From: Odiellus spinosus
Taxonomy: Eukaryota > Arthropoda > Arachnida > Opiliones > Phalangiidae
NCBI GenBank assembly: GCA_963920705.1
Contig: OY987231.1
Span: forward strand, 21,739,024-21,803,023
Reading direction: 5' to 3'
DNA: 64,000 nucleotides
A program made the position numbers and the translations under genes. The notes beneath the pieces were generated by a model that made no database searches, was not told the DNA's origin, and worked only from the letters and a program-made list of their open reading frames with translations. Each line of letters opens with the position of its first letter. Within the stretch, counting starts at the first letter, position 1. Shown here in pieces: positions 12,178-23,717 of this stretch.

Positions 12178-13504
12178 CATGGACACCTTAATAGATAAAA
12201 TATGAATAACATAAGGGTATACTCTAACGGCAAACAGTGCAGGCAAAAGAATTGGGCTTTTGTAGTCCATTCGTCTTTTAAAACGAAATTATTTTAATCA
12301 TAGAATGTAATTTATCTTTAATATTAATATTTAGTCTGGAAAACAAAACATTTAATTCTGTCGTACGAGTTTGTATATACAGAGGTGCTGGGGAAAAATT
12401 TGCGTAATAATTAATACGAAGGAAAAATTTAATAACGTACGCAAAATGCAATTAATTAGAGAAGCTCGTAGTCAATTAAGATTTCCATCAAACGATTTAT
12501 ACCAACGAGAAAGTAAAGAGGTAAAAAGAGAAAGCGTTAGTTAATTATAACGACTTAATCTATTACTCTTGGCGATAAATCCCATCTTTTCGTAAGATCT
12601 TCTTTGAAAGAAGAAAAAAAAAAAATGAGGAAAATGGATAAGGAAATAATTTTCCATCCCATTTTTACTCTTTTCCTCGATCCCTCCTCCACCCAAAAAT
12701 CCCTTAGTACCCCTTACCCAAATTTTTTTATACATACACAAAGTTATTTCCCGTCCTTTTTTTTTTTCTTTTTTACGTTCCTCAATTTTTGCATATTTTA
12801 TATAACGTTCCTTTAGAGTTTTTACCAATGGAAAGAAGGGGCCATAGGACGCGGCATTAGGAAAGAGGGGTAATTTTCGAGTTTTTGGACAAACTCCAAC
12901 ATCAGATAGAGTCGAAAAAGGGATCCACCCTTCCCCAACATCCGAATTTGAAAGATTAACAAGAGGGTTAAGTCAGAATTCTAACCTTCCGAAAAATGTT
13001 TTTGGGGTTTAATTTCGTAGGACTATTATAACAATGTAGACCTATCATAATAGCAGAAGCCGATGAAACCCTCCTTTGAAGTCTACTACTCCAATGTTCC
13101 ATAAAGCGCTCCTCTCTGTATGGGTAAAATTCCCAATTTTACGAGTTAGAAGGGGTCCTACTTCATCCCCCCCTGTCTACGGAAAATTGGAAATTCTCTC
13201 TCTCCACAAACGACGACGTTTTTGGACGAACTCCAAGGTTGCTAGAGATATTCGCTGGACGAACTCCCGCTCCGAAAACATCTACCGTTAGGAGGCGTAC
13301 GAATCGCGCCTTTTGAGAATAACCCATACAGAGAGGGGTAGACAAGACCAGGGAGTAATAGACTTCAAAGGAGGGTTTCATCGGCTTCTGATAGCAGCCA
13401 CGCACGAGATTTTGTTAGTTACCACTGTTTGCCGTTAGAGGACGCGTATGAACGCCATGTTTAGTTATTCATCTTTATCAAATATGATAGGTGTCCATTG
13501 TTAA
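12178..13504. mobile_element. Family J element with long inverted ends, carrying an A insertion
   Basis: The left end (12178-12246: ATGGACACCTTAATAGATAA through CTCTAACGGCAAACAGTG) is mirrored at the right (13413-13504: CACTGTTTGCCGTTAGAG through GGTGTCCATTGTTAA). The arms are about 70-90 bp and imperfect. The 1.3 kb between them holds AT-rich DNA, poly-A/T tracts and family A copy 3. No transposase is recognised; the open frames near 12541-12828 are low-complexity. An alternative reading is two unrelated J copies in opposite orientation. Confidence 0.6.
13054..13390 (-). mobile_element. Family A MITE, copy 3
   Basis: This complete 337-bp copy is in reverse orientation and lies inside the larger J-ended segment 12178-13504. 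Both TIRs are CAGAAGCCGATGAAACCC. Flanking heptamers ATAATAG and ATAGCAG match at five of seven positions and differ by two transitions, which fits a decayed 7-bp duplication. Confidence 0.9.
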
Positions 13505-14484
13505 GTCTATAACCAACCGATTATGGTTATAGTAAGTAACCGAAAACACTCTAAAGTTTGGAAGGATTTAAAAACAGAGTATAGGAGGAGGGTAGAACTG
13601 ATCGATCCTTACACTGGTGCAGAACTGGAGCATATCCCGCGTATCGCGTCATTATCTTTCTGGAAGTAGAGAGAAAAATTTGGCCCTCCTTTTATTTGGC
13701 ATCCCAAAAATTGAAGGCTCCAGGGGGAGAGAGATAGAATGTGTGTGTAAAAAATATTCGGTACAGCCAAGGTTTTTAAAAAGGCGCGTTATCTGTAAAA
13801 ATGTAATTTTTAGTGGCACGGTTTTTAGTAAAATTAAATGCTCCGTATAAAAGGCTTTAAAAAATAAACGCGATATCTTCTTAGTAGCTTCGGGCGCCCA
13901 GTCTCTTTTATAGAAAAACTAGCCGAACTGGGTGAGGTGAGGGGTTGTATAAAAATTGCCTACAGTCAGTGATTGATGACTGCTTGCCCTAAATGGTTAT
14001 TACATCGAAACTACTTCTCCCCTTTCCCCCCATCCTAACATTCCCCTAGTTTTTCTATTAATCGAAGAAATTACTTTAGAAAATTCAAGGGGGTACCATC
14101 GTGGTATACGCTATGTGGATATACGTATATTTATATATAAAAAAAAAAAAAACTTTATTGCGATCGTTATCGAAGCCGAAATTGAAAATGTCGAGCTTAT
14201 TTTGATTTTCTTTTCCGTTTAATTTCTTTAACGGTTCGTTGGGTTTTTTTTCCTTCTTTTTATTTATTTTATGCCACGGCCTATTGTATATATCTGATAC
14301 GCGTATTTCTTTCCCAAGAAAATTCAATTTTATTTTATATTTTGAGAAATAATCAATAAAATTTAAATTCGATTATATATACATGTATAGTTAGAATTTT
14401 ACGATATAAGCCAAGTTATAAAATTAGATTCAATTAATTTTATCTTTTAAAGTTCTTATTAAGTTAAAAACGTATTGATTTATG
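13505..14484. other. No gene seen
   Basis: A small hairpin (CTATAACCA/TGGTTATAG) lies at 13506-13531, directly beside the J end. Otherwise the sequence is AT-rich with an A13 run at 14138-14151. Confidence 0.55.
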
Positions 14485-14490
14485 TTTAAT

Positions 14491-14953
14491 CAGGGAGACC
14501 ACTTTTCCTATATTTCCTATTTTTCCTATATTTTCACCTCCTTCCTATTTTCTCCTATAATTTGATATTAATTCCTATAATCTCCTATATTTCTACTCAA
14601 AATCTCTAGTTAAGGGTAAAGTTCTAAATCATACTGTCAGCCGTGGCTGTATAAGATTATTTTAGCTTAACTGTACATTTACCAGGTAAAATAGTCTGTA
14701 AAATTCCATACTATATAAGCAATTGGATCATATTAATACCGTGTTTAAACCGGTGGTGAGAGTTGTGATGCAATAATAAACATGGTTCCTACTTTTAATT
14801 AATTATTTTCCTATTTTATCATATATTTTACACTTATTTCTTCCTATTTTATCCTATATTTTACATAAAATTCTTCCTATATTCTCCTATATTTCGCAAT
14901 GAAATTTCCTATATTTCCTATATAGGATTTTCAAATTTTCAGTGGTCACCCTG
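14491..14953 (+). mobile_element. Family D element, copy 1, with 6-bp TSD
   Basis: Termini CAGGGAGACCACT and AGTGGTCACCCTG form a 13-bp inverted repeat with one mismatch. The perfect 6-bp duplication TTTAAT flanks it (14485-14490 and 14954-14959). The interior is rich in CCTATATTT units. A 6-bp duplication is known for IS3EU-type and some other DNA transposons, so the superfamily is left open. Confidence 0.9.
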
Positions 14954-14959
14954 TTTAAT

Positions 14960-16437
14960 TGAATGAAACGTTAATTTTTACCGTTGATTTTTATGATTAA
15001 TTGAATATATTTAGATATTTACAGTAAACTTAATTTCGGTAATTAGATTATATAAGATTGAAATATTGTTTTTAAATCATTTCTTAATATATTTCAATTT
15101 TTCCTGTTATTTTTCAGTCAAAAACAGTCATAATCACCTTGAAATTTCAGCTCGAACAAAGCTAAACTTGCCACTTGTGTTTTGGTTTAAAAGAAATAAG
15201 CTTTCATGCTGAAATTTAAAACACGAGTCTCTGTATATTTTGAAATATATCGAAAATTGCATATTGCTTCTTAGAATAATTAATAGCAGTCCTTTGAGTA
15301 TGCTTTGTCAAGCGTAATTTACCATTTTAAGCGCAAGTTTTCAGACTTTATAGAAACACATATTTTCTTTAGTAACGCGCGTTATTTGGCTAAATAATTA
15401 TTTCCTAATATGGCTAAATTATTTCCCAAGTACCAAAACCCTTATCCTATCTAATGGAAAAATTGAAAATCAATTTTAAATATTTCCTTCGTACCTATAA
15501 TTTCAAATAAGTTTAAAAAAAATCTAGAAAAACCTCGTTAAAACTTCAAAATTCAAATGTTTCAGACCCTGAACGAATTTCATTTTAAATTTCGTAACGA
15601 AAACTTTTGAAAACGTTTTACGGTCGATATAGACGTACGCGTATTTTTTATTTCTTCCATTTTTCTTTATCTTTCTTTCAAATTCAACCTAATGTAAATA
15701 GCTATGTTTACACTCGAACCTGTATTTCTTTTTTTTTTTTTTGCCTCTTGGTTCGTTCGTGGTTACGCAAACATTCCAACGCGGAAGACCAGAAACTTTT
15801 CTCAATAAAGAAACGTTAAAGAAAAAAAAAAAAAAAAAGTAAGAAAAATACAAACTGGAGCAGAATCTCATGCTAGCTCAGTGATTTTTCGTTCTTTTTT
15901 TTTTTTTTATTTCACAATGCGTTTTACGAGAGAGAGAGAGATAGAAAAAAGAAATAAGAAACTCAAAAAAAAGGATGAAATGTAAGAAAAATAGTTCGGC
16001 TCCTGAAGCTAGGGGGGTTGTAGAGAGAACGAAGATCAAAATGTCTTTTATAGCATTATGAAGAGACGAGAGAGATAGAGAGAGAGAAAAGAAAGAAATT
16101 TCTAACGGGATCCGAAGATGGTGGCTGCAGGGTGTACAGGAATTTGGCGACTAAGGGCGAGGAATGAGTCGATAGCCTGGGGTGAGATCTATGGATGTTG
16201 AATTCTATTTGGAGTTAGATCCTTTCCACACACTAGCCTCTAGCTATCTTTAATGTTATAATATGGTAACTTTCAAATGATATAAAATTGTCCGCGGTTC
16301 GAGGAATCGTAGTTCGTTTCATTCATTAGAAAATTACAGTTTCAAGATATAAATAACTGTTAAAATTTAGTCAAGGTGAGGTGCACTGTAGAAAAGAATT
16401 GTAGAAGTTAAAGGATTTTATTACCTTTTACCACAAC
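14960..16437. other. No gene seen; homopolymer and GA-rich sequence
   Basis: Poly-T and poly-A tracts lie at about 15729-15741, 15819-15838 and 15896-15909, with GA-rich patches at 15928-15945 and 16064-16095. No credible frame is present. Confidence 0.6.
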
Positions 16438-16444
16438 CTTTTAC

Positions 16445-16781
16445 CAGAAGCCGATGAAACCCTCCTTTGAAGTCTATTACTCCCGGGTCTTGTCTACCCC
16501 TCTCTGTATGGGCTATTCTCAAAAGGCCAGATTCGTACGCCTCCTAACGGTAGATGTTTTCGGAGCGGGAGCTCGTCGAGCGAATATCTCTAGCAACCTC
16601 GGAGTTCGTCCAAAAACGTCGTCGTTTGTGGAGAGAGAGAATTTCCAATTTTCCGTAGACAGGGGGGGATGAAGTAGGACCCCTTCTAACTCGTAAAATT
16701 GTGAATTTTACCCATACAGAGAGGAGCGCTATATGGAACATTGGAGTAGTAGACTTCAAAGGAGGGTTTCATCGGCTTCTG
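16445..16781 (+). mobile_element. Family A MITE, copy 4 (reference copy)
   Basis: This complete 337-bp copy has a perfect 7-bp duplication CTTTTAC on both sides. The TIR matches for 39 bp with one mismatch. A second inverted block, CTCTCTGTATGGGT, follows on each side, separated from the TIR by unmatched sequence, so the arms extend to about 65 bp. Confidence 0.95.
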
Positions 16782-16788
16782 CTTTTAC

Positions 16789-18005
16789 TGATAAATTTAT
16801 ATTTTTTCTGACGATAAAATATAGGCTACCATTGATATATACTTGCCAAATTACTTTAAAATCTAGTTGTTATTTTAAAAAAAATATATACACACATATT
16901 ATTAATCTCAGTGAAAATAAATTAGTCAGAATTCAAGTGTAGCAATATTATTTTGATGAATTTGGGGAAGGTTAAAGAAGATCATGGCTTGTTTCCGACT
17001 GTGAGCGTAATATTATGGGTTTTAAAATCGCTAAATCGCTGTATATTTTGATATATGTTTTGTGGTTGATTGCCTCGAATCTCGAAATCAGGGTAACGTC
17101 ATTTAAGCGAGGAAAACTTAATTTTCCGTTGAAGTACCCAAAAAGACTGAGTTTAAGAATACACGATTAAGTTCAAAATTTGAAATTAATTTTTCCTTAT
17201 ATTTCATTACACAAATCCCTTTATTTAGAAAGAGGGAATATAATTTCAAAGCTATCTATAGCAATTATATCAATATATTTAAAATATACTTAAGATATTT
17301 ACGCTGCAAAACCAGGATCTTTCGCTTCTTTCTTAGCTTTAGTTGAAAAGGAACAAAACCGGGTTGAATTTGAAAAAACAACTAGGCATAGAATGCTTTT
17401 TTTTTTTCTTTCGTAGTCCCGAAACACCTGCGAAAGTAACAGTACGGCTTTAAAAGACGGAAATCTGACGACACTCGGACCCAAATGTGAAAAATCGAGA
17501 GAATACGTTTGGTTTTCGAGATAGAAAGAGAGAGAGAAAGGAAATAAAATGTTTGAATTTATTGTTTTTGGGGGTAGACTCGTGGAAAAATAATGATTTT
17601 AAATATTAGACGATATAAATCATGAACTGTTTCGGGGCGAAACTTTTCGGGGATATTAAGCTCATTCTCCTCCCCATTTTTCCCTCGTGAAATATGGTTC
17701 CTCGAGTCTCTCTTTCGACGAAGTTTGGTTATTTTGTAGCAGGGAGTTGTTTTCGTAAATGGTATATGGTTTTCTACCCCAAGAGGGTTTAAATCTAATA
17801 TTCCTAAATTTAAGTATAGAATGGCGATATACGTAAAATATAAATTATACACCAACAACAGAATCAAAGAACTAGAAAATTTTAATTTTAATCGAAAAAT
17901 TTAGTTTCTCTATGGCGTATTTTTAATTAGAAATGAGTAATAAATAAATTAAATAAGCTACATTTTAATCCTTTGTATCATTCGATGTTAATTTTAACTA
18001 GTTCC
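16789..18005. other. No gene seen
   Basis: This is AT-rich unique sequence. The 102-codon reverse frame 17559-17867 has no recognisable motif. Confidence 0.55.
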
Positions 18006-18036
18006 TTATACTTTGCAATCTAACAACAAGTTTGCC

Positions 18037-18456
18037 CAGAAGTATATAATAACCTCCTTCGGGGGGAAGTATGAAAGGTAGGCAAAATCGACGAACAACA
18101 AGTGCCCGGCGTAAATCGCGGCGGATCGACACACCGCTTTACTCCCAAAAAATAGTTACACCATTTTGAACCTCACTAAATTTTCCCTACGCGCACTTCC
18201 GGAACTCGCGAGCTGAAGTCAACCTTCGACTCCAATTTAACAGACAGCCTGACTCCCGAGACAGGAAGTTCTAAACGCAAATCGAGCCGTTTTGTTTATA
18301 CAAAGAACATTTACTATAGAGTAGCGACATTGAGAAGTCCAGCGCGAGCTAGTGGCCTAGATAGTCAGCAGCGGGCTCTTGTTGTTCGTGATTTTTAGCA
18401 TTGGTAGTATAGGGGCTTTCATACTTCCCCCCGAAGGGGGTTATTATATACCTCTG
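18037..18456 (+). mobile_element. Family C MITE, copy 1, with 7-bp TSD
   Basis: This 420-bp element has 41-bp TIRs that begin CAGARGTATATAATAACC and contain their own C-rich/G-rich hairpin (CCCCCTTCGGGGGG). The perfect 7-bp duplication GTTTGCC flanks it (18030-18036 and 18457-18463). The interior is GC-richer than its surroundings and non-coding. It includes CGCACTTCCGGAACTCGCG. The host site is itself a family B MITE. Confidence 0.95.
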
Positions 18457-18474
18457 GTTTGCCTAATCCACCAG

Positions 18475-18652
18475 TAGAGGTCGGGGTTTGAACAAGATAA
18501 TTTCCGTTTGTTTTATCTTTATTCATAATCTGAAATTCTTCGCGGGAAGTCTATGATAAATGCAATGTAATCGCGAATATTTAACTGATTATTATTAATA
18601 ATTAACTGATTAACCTAATATTTCTGGATAATCTTGCCCAAATCCCGACCTA
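18475..18652 (+). mobile_element. Family N MITE, copy 1
   Basis: This 178-bp element starts TAGAGGTCGGGGTTTGAAC and ends AAATCCCGACCTA. It is flanked by a 10-bp direct repeat AATCCACCAG. It matches the element at 52096 through TTTTATCTTTATTCATAA and AAGTCTATGATAAA. It sits inside a family B element, 18 bp after C1. Confidence 0.9.
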
Positions 18653-18940
18653 AATCCACCAGTAAACAAAATTACAAATTAAATTAGAAATAAATTTAAA
18701 ACTTTCCATGAAAATAGGCTTAGCTGGATTCATGGAGATCCTGCATTCCAAATATAAGGACTATCGACCAATGACATTGATCTATTACCCTTATATAGGG
18801 ACTTCAGGATCTCCATGAATTAATCTAAATTTATTTCTAGTTTAATATTTGTTTGTAAAAACGATTAGTGTTGGATTAGGCCTATTTAAACGATAAAGAA
18901 TCGACAAAAAAACAATTGTTAGGTTGCATTCTCCCTTTAA

Positions 18941-20041
18941 ATATTAACTTTACGATATATTTATATGAAAGAGACGTTAATCCCAAAAAAAAATAATAAT
19001 TTATTTATAACTTCATACATAATAAAAGCTAATTCTAAACCCCTTATATAAATCCTACCAAATTGAATTTCGGAGTGGATTCTTAATACTACGAGCTTAT
19101 AGACGGATTTACCAATATAGGAGGTGCGCATGAAACGAGACGAAAGAGATTAAGAATTAATTTTCCGGGAACCTTCCCCTTTAATATTGACAGTCTATCC
19201 TAAGTTATACTACGCTTACGTAGATACTAACCTTTAACTCAAGTACATAAATACACGCGTACTCTATCCCTTACCCTATTTTACCCAATGATTCATCAAT
19301 TTCCAAAACGCGACAGAAATTATTCCTTATAGCTTAGGGCGTCCGGCAAAATCTTCATTCCCTCTCTCTCCCCATTCGTCCCAAAGAGATGAAACGAACC
19401 CGGCAACCCTAGTTCGCTTCGGGGAAAAGGAGTCTTATCCCTCGTCTCTCCGAGTCTTGATCCTGGAGCAAACATGAATATTGAAACAAAGTCTAGCATA
19501 TTGTCACGAAATTGGAGCCTCCAGCCATATTTTCGACTGGTCTTCGTACGAGTCTCTTTTCATGTCTATTCCTTCTCCGAGAGACGACGTCTCTTGACTA
19601 GAGAATCTCGGCTTTGAACTATATACCAAATTTTCCCATCATCCACGAACCATCTCGAAGATTCAGTAATCGCAAAGCTATCTATGCTCCTCTGATTCTG
19701 TCTATGGATCTTACACGCTGAAAACACTATACGCAATTAAAGTTTATTTCACTCTAATTTAGTTCCACTGTTCAAAGTAACGTTATTCTTTATATCTTCG
19801 ATTTGTTAATTTTGCTTAGAGTTATAAAGGTAACCCGCCTTTGCGCGTGATACCAACTCATTAGGACCTCCGGGCTATCTGTCCAAATACACTTTCAATC
19901 AAATACAAAGCTGGCTCGTAATGTCCGGTGTTATAAAAGTCTCTGAGGGTTGACTTTCGCCGCGTTGTGATAACTTAAGTGGGATATAAATGTAATATAA
20001 AATATGTATTCTTAACTGTGAACCAAAAAACAACCGTTATA
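18941..20041. other. No gene seen
   Basis: This is unique sequence with moderate GC at 19320-19620. No repeat with defined ends was noticed. Confidence 0.55.
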
Positions 20042-20152
20042 CCCTCTTCAGACGAGCTGCGTAATAATTAGCCGTGGCTCTAATCAGATTTAACCGATGT
20101 TCTCAGTTCAATAAACCTCGATTAATCGTGATTAAACCTCGTCTGAAGAAGG
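20042..20152. mobile_element. Family M: 111-bp MITE with TA flanks
   Basis: Inverted ends CCCTCTTCAGACGAG and CTCGTCTGAAGAAGG are each bordered by TA. The TA pair fits Tc1/mariner-type insertion. Only one copy was seen in the window. Confidence 0.75.
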
Positions 20153-20154
20153 TA

Positions 20155-21265
20155 TTATGTGATTAATTCGTTTTTTAATTTAAATTGTGTTAATGTAAGC
20201 TGTAATTAGTTGAATTTTAAGATTTCTGTAACTGTTTCTTCTCTCCCAAATAATATCGTCCAATCTCCCGATCCTGGCCCCTTCTCCTTCCATATGGTTT
20301 GTTTGTTCATATATACAGACCCCGTCGCCATCGCCGCCATCGTGAAAGGTCCGAGGGCGTAATATCGGGGAGCGGGGTAATCCCGCGTGTCATGTTCTAA
20401 GTTACAGGCTGTAGTCATATTGCTCGAATTGGCAAATATTGTTTGAACCCCGGCGATGACCTTTTAGGAATTCGGTAATCCGTTTGGCAGTGCCCTTAAC
20501 GATCCTACTATAGTTTTCCCCGTTCCTTGGCAGTCTCTCCGAATCCCCATCATCCCGCTTTATCGGATTTCATTATATTGATCAACATAATAAAGTAAAT
20601 ATACTGAGAATAGATCCTCCCGTCCATAATCCCGCGCTCTCTTTACTTACCGTTACTGCGTCTATAGGCGCGTTACATCATCGGATGCGCGCGTGGGAAA
20701 ATTCGCTTCCTCTAACTTGATTTGGTTCGCTCGCATCCTGCAGCTTCGTAAGGCGTTATTCCCTAATTCTACAAGTATAATTCTACAAGTATACGATTCT
20801 AGTTAAAAACTAGACTTTCCTTATCAGAATTTTTCGAGGTTTCCCCGCCCCCCCTACAATGAAAACTTTCAAATTATTCTACTTTTCCGGACGGGTTTAA
20901 GAGCCAAAAATTCCAGTCAGTTACTCAGTTCCGCACTAATATCTAGCGCTTCTTTTGACCCCCCGAATTGCGGAGGAAAAATCGTTAATTCGGAGTAGAA
21001 TTTTTCTCTTTTTCGGGTAAAGTGGTGGTGGGAGGGGGAGTTTCATTCGTTTTGTACTATTCTTCGTAGCCATTCCGATCATATACATAAATTCCTCAAT
21101 TTCTTGAATTTCTATCTCTATACATCCAATTATTTATTATAATTGAATATAAGAATAATTCTGAATTAGCCATGTTATAAGTATTATTGCAAAACTTTTC
21201 GTAATTTCAGAAATTTGACGTATTTCTTATATTCTAAAGAAAATCCTACAATTTCCATTTACCTT
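20155..21265. other. No gene seen
   Basis: It contains a GC-richer patch at 20260-20420 and C-rich runs near 20850. Frames are 70 codons or fewer and unrecognised. Confidence 0.55.
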
Positions 21266-21610
21266 ATTAATTTCTTCTATTTTTTAGCATATCATAATTA
21301 ATTTCTTCTATTTTTTAGCATATCTTAATTAATTTCTTCTATTTTTTAGCATATCTTAATTAATTTCTTCTATTTTTTAGCATATCTTAATTAATTTCTT
21401 CTATTTTTTAGCATATCTCAATTAATTTCTATTTTTTAGCATATCTCAATTAATTTCTATTTTTTAGCATATCTTAATTAATTTCTATTTTTTAGCATAT
21501 CTTAATTAATTTCTTCTATTTTTTAGCATATCTTAATTAATTTCTTCTATTTTTTAGCATATCTTAATTAATTTCTTCTATTTTTTAACAAATCTTAATT
21601 TCTATTTTAC
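21266..21610 (+). repeat. 31-bp tandem array with acceptor-like units
   Basis: Eleven units follow the pattern TTAATTTCTTCTATTTTTTAG + CATATC. Ten keep TTTTTTAG and the last has TTTTTTAAC. Three consecutive units (near 21437, 21465 and 21493) lack the same TTC, giving a 28-bp period, so a variant unit was itself amplified. Each unit looks like a polypyrimidine tract followed by AG. Confidence 0.96.
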
Positions 21611-22400
21611 TTCATGGGTATAATATCATGTATTGTTTATTTCAAAAGCATTCTGGGATTTCGAACTAACTTTTATAATATATTTAATATAATAACCATG
21701 GCCGTAAAGTTGTGTAGAATATAATTGAGCAATAAGTTAGTCTGCGTTTCATGGCTTCTCTGAAATATTTTACAATTCAATTATATTGAAATTAAGCTTA
21801 TTTGATTTAATTTTGAATAGAAGATAAGTTTATTCATAATCATTTTAGTCTATTATTAACTCTTGTTAAATAAAATCATTATATAGAGTTAGGAGGGCTA
21901 GTTAATTCCATATCCATTGTGTAAACTCGAAGTAGCTTGCATAAATCAAGACGGAATAGATTTTAATGTCTGAAAATTCCAGACTAAATTAAGTGGTACT
22001 ATTATGGCGAGAAATTATATCTCTTTCATAATTGGATCTACAATAAACACTCTTAAGTGATTTTACAAAATAGTGCGCTAACTTTCGGCGGATTGATACA
22101 CTATGTTAAACCTCATTATAATAATAATAATTATTAATTAGTTGTAGGTATATATTTAAATTAAATTTGTCATCGACAAAGGGGTCTTTTTGAAGTAAAC
22201 CTGAAAATATTTTCAGAGCCTCAACATTGATAATTAACCGCGAATTATAACGAAACATTTGACGAGTTTTGTTAATGTTTTTACGTACATTTTAACAGAC
22301 TAACTCAATTAAAAATAACTTCCTAAGCTCAGTATTACTTTAAAAATAATTTAAAAATACTTGCTGGGTCGGATTTATACATAATCTTAAATCTCATTTT
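21611..22400. other. No gene seen; one short dispersed word
   Basis: GGCGGATTGATACACTATG followed by TTAAACC at 22090-22115 recurs with changes at 30083-30112 and 36801-36829, suggesting remnants of a dispersed repeat. Confidence 0.5.
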
Positions 22401-22666
22401 TAGCTACGGTCACACTAGCATTTCTTAATCGGTTTGAAACGGTAAAATCAAAAAGAGGATTTTCAAATCGATAGTAATCGTTTTAAGCGTCACGTGTTAG
22501 CTCTTTATCTTTATAAATCGATTTATTGTAGCTTCATCCATCAGTTGTTGAAACCGAATCGTGACGAAACTGGTTCCCGAAGCAATCAAATCGATTCGAG
22601 AAAAGACAGTTTCCTGCTCACACGAAACGGTTTAAATCGATTCGAAGGACTAGTACGAACGCGACT
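22401..22666 (+). repeat. Family I dispersed repeat, copy 1
   Basis: The sequence begins near CGGTCACACTAGC and includes GTAGCTTCATCCATCAGTTG and CTGGTTCCCGAAGCAATC. Its two ends are weakly inverted, with CACTAG and AACGG matched at the right by CTAGTACGAACGCG, so it is probably an old DNA transposon. A diverged inverted copy lies at 29690-29835. Confidence 0.7.
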
Positions 22667-23717
22667 ATTGTAAAAATGCAATTATTCCTGGGCTGACGGC
22701 TCGAATGATTCCTTGACTGATACCCTAATCGTTAATGTTAGCTCTAATTGATAGCGTCTTGGTACGTGGCATGTCTTAGAAAATTCATGAAAAACCATGA
22801 TACCATACCTATCTCTCTCTCTTTCTTTTTCCCTGCAGTTAGGATTGTACAACAATAAAAGAGGGGTAACGGGGAGTTTTAAATCCTGGCGTTTAGCGGG
22901 AAGAATAAACTTGACGTAGCGAACGAGAAAAGAGGGTGTTATTTGAATCATTGAATTTTCAACAAGATACAAAGGTGGACCCCCCCTTAAACTTATAAGA
23001 AACTATTACCGCGTAACAAAATCCATCTTTTACCTTTTGTACGTTTTGAAAACTAAATCTGATTCTAACTCAAGAAATGAGGATGAGGTGTAGGGTTGAT
23101 ATGATACATTCCCCGTTCGAGTATCGTTTACAAAAACTACTTTTATTCGTGCGTCGTTTTACGTGACGTATTAATCCGCAACAACTTTAGCTAGATTGCA
23201 AACTGCTCTCGAATAAATAATATATATCGTATATATATCTCCCTTTCCATATACCTAAATCGATACAAATCCCCCTGGCTCATCAGGAGCCTAAAAATGT
23301 CCCGCGAACCATGAAACCGATAACGCGAACGTCTACATGTATCTAAACACTACGCTCGACTCATTTGAAGCAAGGAAGAAAAAGCTGAAAGTGTCAGGAA
23401 TTTTTCTAAGAGAGGGTGAAAAATTAAATTAAATTTATTCAGAATCGATTTTTATTGTCTAAGTTGTAAAATTACAACGAAATTTATACGATATAGTGAT
23501 AACTAGTTTGAGATTATCCGAACAATATTCTAAAATTAAATAGGATTTCGGGGATTTTGAAAAAAACAAATAAAAACGAGCTGATTTGTCAAAATTTGAA
23601 TACGAAACTAAAAGTTGTTCTTAAAAACCCAAAAAAGGCCGGCTAGTAAAAAAAGGTCGTGTAAAAGTCAGAGTAATAACAACAAAAAAATAGGCCAAAA
23701 GGTAATGTAGCTTAAAA
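22667..23717. other. No gene seen
   Basis: A reverse frame at 22682-22972 (96 codons) has no recognisable motif. The rest is AT-rich unique sequence. Confidence 0.55.

Larger units (their letters stand above)
18006..18940. mobile_element. Family B MITE carrying nested C1 and N1 insertions
   Basis: The left arm GCAATCTAACAACAAGT lies directly before the C1 duplication, and CCTAATCCACCAG lies between C1 and N1. The rest of the element (AAATTTAAAACTTTCCATG onward) follows N1 and ends GGTTGCATTCTCCCTTTAA at 18940. Removing C1 and N1 with one copy of each duplication leaves a nearly continuous B element, with a deletion of part of the left arm. Confidence 0.85.

Noticed and set aside
12541-12828. 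Overlapping 95- and 70-codon frames on opposite strands inside the J-ended segment, considered as a transposase fragment
   Set aside because: Both are encoded by poly-A/poly-T and T-rich tracts and show no catalytic motif.
16454-16672. A 72-120 codon protein starting MKPSFEVYYS that recurs in many family A copies, plus a recurrent antisense frame
   Set aside because: The ATG lies in the terminal inverted repeat and the frame simply follows the repeat sequence. Frames break or shift among copies, occur on both strands, and resemble no known protein.
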